A stretch of DNA of 64,000 bases from the NCBI GenBank assembly GCA_947366895.1, contig CANBBP010000001.1, forward strand, positions 124,001 to 188,000. The letters are read 5' to 3'. Both the position numbers and the translations under genes were made by a program. The notes beneath the pieces are model-generated. The model made no database searches. It was not told the origin of the DNA and was given only the letters and a program-made list of their open reading frames with translations. Below, in pieces: positions 61,801 through 64,000 of the stretch (its first letter is position 1; each line of letters begins with the position of its first letter). This DNA is from an uncultured Clostridia bacterium. Its GTDB lineage: Bacteria; Bacillota; Clostridia; Christensenellales; UBA1242.

Positions 61801-64000
61801 TGGAACTCATAAAGCAATACTCTTGCCTGACTTATCACAAAATGTAAATCTTTCTATTGAAGACATTAGTTTTACTAGAGCATATGATTTAAAATTAGGG
61901 GAATTAATTGCTGAAAAACCAAAAATTAATATTGACTTTAATAATCAAGTTTTATTAAAGCTTACTGATTACATAAAAACAACTACTTTTAATTCTATTA
62001 TTGGAACTTCAAAAGCTGGCAATTATTTAACACTTCGTAATAATATAGTTGAATACGAAAAAACTCCTACTACTGTTGACCTTGAAACTGAAGAAGTAAT
62101 AGGAGAAATAAAAGTTGGTAATATAACTGAAATTTATCAAGCAGAAATATTTACCTTGCATGATGAATCAAATTATGATTTTGTTGGTGAAGCCGAATAT
62201 ATGTTTAGAGTAACCAATCTTAACGGTGCTGTAACTGGTAAATATATTTGTATGAACTTTGATGTAGTACAAGGAACATTTTATGGATATGGCAATAATC
62301 AAGGTGAAAATACAGAACATATAATTAGAAAAAATGGTGCTACAAATTTAAAAAATATGAAATTTGAGTACAAAAAAATAACTGATGAAACAGCTAATTA
62401 TTATAAACTTGCTAAATTATCATATGATTTTTACGAATTTGTTTTAGATGAAAGCAGTAAAAACTCTTCAAAAAATAGTTATCCTTTTGCTAGTTCCCCA
62501 ACAGCTTCGAGTGTAGATATGTTAAGTAGCCAACTACTTGATAGTAATAGAAATATATATATGATAGACCCTATTAATATTGATACTTCTGGTTTAACTC
62601 GTGCAGGCAAATATATTGTTACTAGAACTTATGTAGGTGGAACCCACAATTACGATGCTGTTAATGATATATATGTCCCTACTCCTGATGGAACTGGTGG
62701 TAAATACTACCAGAATGAAGAAGGAGCATTTATTGATCTATTTGAACTAGATACTATTACTAGAAAATATATTGTTTATGTTGACCACAATGGAATTATA
62801 ACATCAACTTATATGGTTCGTAACGACAAACAAGAAGGAATAAGAGAAGTTGGTGATAAAATTTCAATAACTCTTAGTTCTAAATATGATGATGAATGGA
62901 ATTTTAAAGAATTTTTCTTAACTTCTACTGCAACTTTATCACTTGATACAAATAAAGTTCCTATTCAAATAAATATTCCTTTAAGTAAATATTTTGTTTA
63001 TTATAATACCATTAATGATAGTTTATATAGCAAACTTAATTTTGCTAAGTTAGATATAACTATTTATTATCAAGCAACTAAATATACTGAAAGACTAAGT
63101 TATAAAATTGATGGTTATGACAACACAACAGGTTTATGTACTTGCTCAAAGCTTATTTCAAGTTCTAATACAAAAGGATATCTAATATTTAGAGCATCAG
63201 GACAATATACAATAGAAATTAATGATAGAACTGGTTATATAGACATTACTTCTACTAGTGCAAACTCGAATAACTTATTCCCTACTACTTATAGTTATAG
63301 TTTTGAAATTTCTCATTCATCACCTTATGCAAATATGTATACTGAAACATATAACACTCAAAAAAATACATTTGAAACAAATCTTTTATATAACAATGAC
63401 AACTCAAATAATTTTGCTACAAATATCAAAAAGTCAAATGAAAACAACTTACATGATAATAGTGTTACAATAAATTGGAATGATGCAGTTACTCCTTATA
63501 GTGCAAAAGTTAATCAAATAAACATAGAAGTTCTAAACGGAACATCAAGACAAAGAATAGAGATAGACCTTAAAAACTATGATTTACTCAGCACTGCAAA
63601 AGGTTCTAATTTCCTCTCACTTACAAATATACCTAATTCTAATTATATAATACATTTAAAAGTAAGTTTCTTTGAAGGGGTTAGCGAACCTGTAATTTAT
63701 GATAATACGGAATATTATAGATTTGCTTATGAACTTTCTCTTGATATCACAGAAGAATATCGCTATAACATTACATTCTCTTATGTATCTAAATCATCTA
63801 AAAATCAATCCTATTTAGATGAAAATGGTAATAGTTATGCTGAAAGTTTATATACTCTTACAATTGATAGAACAAAGCCTAATACAAATATTGATGCACT
63901 ATTAAGTTTAAGTAGTGAAGAATTTTTAAACAATTATTATACAAATGATAATATTAATAATTTTAAAGAAGAAAACTTTAATCCATTTAATATTGAAAAA
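58874..64000 (+). CDS. giant secreted surface protein (incomplete; runs off window end)
   Basis: ATG at 58874 (MRNFKTKSIFLNILLAMLCVCAIFVFSTPIQIDRVLSA signal peptide), preceded by AAAAGGTG SD; I read the frame through to base 64000 without a stop (>1700 codons); absent from ORF track presumably because it lacks a stop. Confidence 0.85.
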   Translation, partial: MRNFKTKSIFLNILLAMLCVCAIFVFSTPIQIDRVLSAASCVKGDTIEKGQDVANDYMDTGEDYGGKIPFSLFLSRADGNSRFITDYYPSFTATEPADKEKDIYYYIMDESSRPSFLLSSKEDSGKDELYNTTIFFKFNDSTAKGIINNNGNTIPNESGFLSVTATVNGEPIIAEIDTSTNSTTKEASYLFAVNLQSLINDDGSNNLNAQCPEVRNTTDSNTSYLGGNGEENDVSRRTGLYNFHIEYSYREVTSYTSNKCVFEMSFYVLDYDDYVKDDNPFNFSNTDTVRNNQGVDLNYEIYNYNYLDTPKVEFDATKFGINFVYTAGFSNYSMVYNDKSFSYNYTPNTLDTILNSTSGGNLETTKQQILNGTLATGQINILLKNSTDIAYTIKTYYKEDQYGIHYYIAKFDLKDFENFLVRNKSTFNSATTMQGTYHFDLDFLGQTDVGYSVIDKSLFTDIPSKISGQKLVIFGYELKYYDQNPNSNTYHQDVTLINENTHTNFVSYNSMTDKTKSMGLDTGFLVNIPSYIAITDQAPLRFHSFGNLTGGSGNYSADYRCLDYLSTTEDDVLKYFIFDSDATFDSIEKENKAYIDSIINKAFQDKKTYTQGASISGDGIWVMKLEYKVSLPLTADDGTYLEPVDVAGYQFVVFEINNTVQNLYIQGFDGSSNTSYDFDTYTNKDVRVNLEQKPNTFFAPVNVTYYYSNDFKRENITASGKLNLKLSNNNIYTYIISDNKEYGYYVTDQNNNYTFRDSGYYKIVIRSVVSNVPKTYSFIIDKESFTNVSLNQVKFQDDNYIKSATVLQDKYLSNSSNYLNYDLYVTNTGFTLGWKEKRSGASSYNFVYYMEITDDTLNNETSLFDIKNGEFWLTNGLKTKNLSSAIDTYRNSINVPVKDDARLEYNQYFNKDGLYFFYVFDDAGNYFTRIILIDSSSSSTLQGYWDKVDNNDVWVDTFDPVDNPANYVNHDTTIYFGTHKAILLPDLSQNVNLSIEDISFTRAYDLKLGELIAEKPKINIDFNNQVLLKLTDYIKTTTFNSIIGTSKAGNYLTLRNNIVEYEKTPTTVDLETEEVIGEIKVGNITEIYQAEIFTLHDESNYDFVGEAEYMFRVTNLNGAVTGKYICMNFDVVQGTFYGYGNNQGENTEHIIRKNGATNLKNMKFEYKKITDETANYYKLAKLSYDFYEFVLDESSKNSSKNSYPFASSPTASSVDMLSSQLLDSNRNIYMIDPINIDTSGLTRAGKYIVTRTYVGGTHNYDAVNDIYVPTPDGTGGKYYQNEEGAFIDLFELDTITRKYIVYVDHNGIITSTYMVRNDKQEGIREVGDKISITLSSKYDDEWNFKEFFLTSTATLSLDTNKVPIQINIPLSKYFVYYNTINDSLYSKLNFAKLDITIYYQATKYTERLSYKIDGYDNTTGLCTCSKLISSSNTKGYLIFRASGQYTIEINDRTGYIDITSTSANSNNLFPTTYSYSFEISHSSPYANMYTETYNTQKNTFETNLLYNNDNSNNFATNIKKSNENNLHDNSVTINWNDAVTPYSAKVNQINIEVLNGTSRQRIEIDLKNYDLLSTAKGSNFLSLTNIPNSNYIIHLKVSFFEGVSEPVIYDNTEYYRFAYELSLDITEEYRYNITFSYVSKSSKNQSYLDENGNSYAESLYTLTIDRTKPNTNIDALLSLSSEEFLNNYYTNDNINNFKEENFNPFNIEK

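Noticed and set aside
63258-63473. 71-aa + strand ORF listed in the track
   Set aside because: Lies out of frame within the giant open frame starting at 58874

Overview
The window is an AT-rich chromosomal segment, most likely from an uncultured low-GC Firmicutes/Clostridia-type bacterium (inference from gene content: SpoVB-like flippase, YtaF-like protein, DUF421+DUF4363 pair, NdoA, DivIVA). The first ~43.7 kb is mostly housekeeping: uvrBA, hflX, rpiB-like, feoAB plus a FeoB-associated mini-gene missing from the ORF track, hisS, tRNA-Asn, pepF, lgt, divIVA-like, an RlmD-type methyltransferase, ndoA/mazF, acpS, recX, a YigZ-family gene and mnmA. Two large exported membrane-anchored proteins (1144 and 1554 aa ORFs), a Cys/Gly-rich micro-protein and a disrupted HExxH metallopeptidase gene lie among them. 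From ~43.9 kb to the end is the most interesting region: a chromosomal type IV secretion-like locus. It has two VirB2-like pilins, a large novel lipoprotein, a VirB6-like protein with a ~550-aa soluble extension, a fused PrgI(VirB3)-VirB4 ATPase, and a divergently transcribed VirD4/TraG ATPase. Linked to these are an 811-aa Pro/Gln-tailed protein of unknown function and a giant secreted protein (>1700 aa, running off the window). No relaxase, integrase or other mobility gene is recognisable in the window, so the locus may be a protein-delivery or adhesion system rather than a conjugative element. That is a hypothesis that needs searches to test. No rRNA genes or CRISPR arrays were seen.
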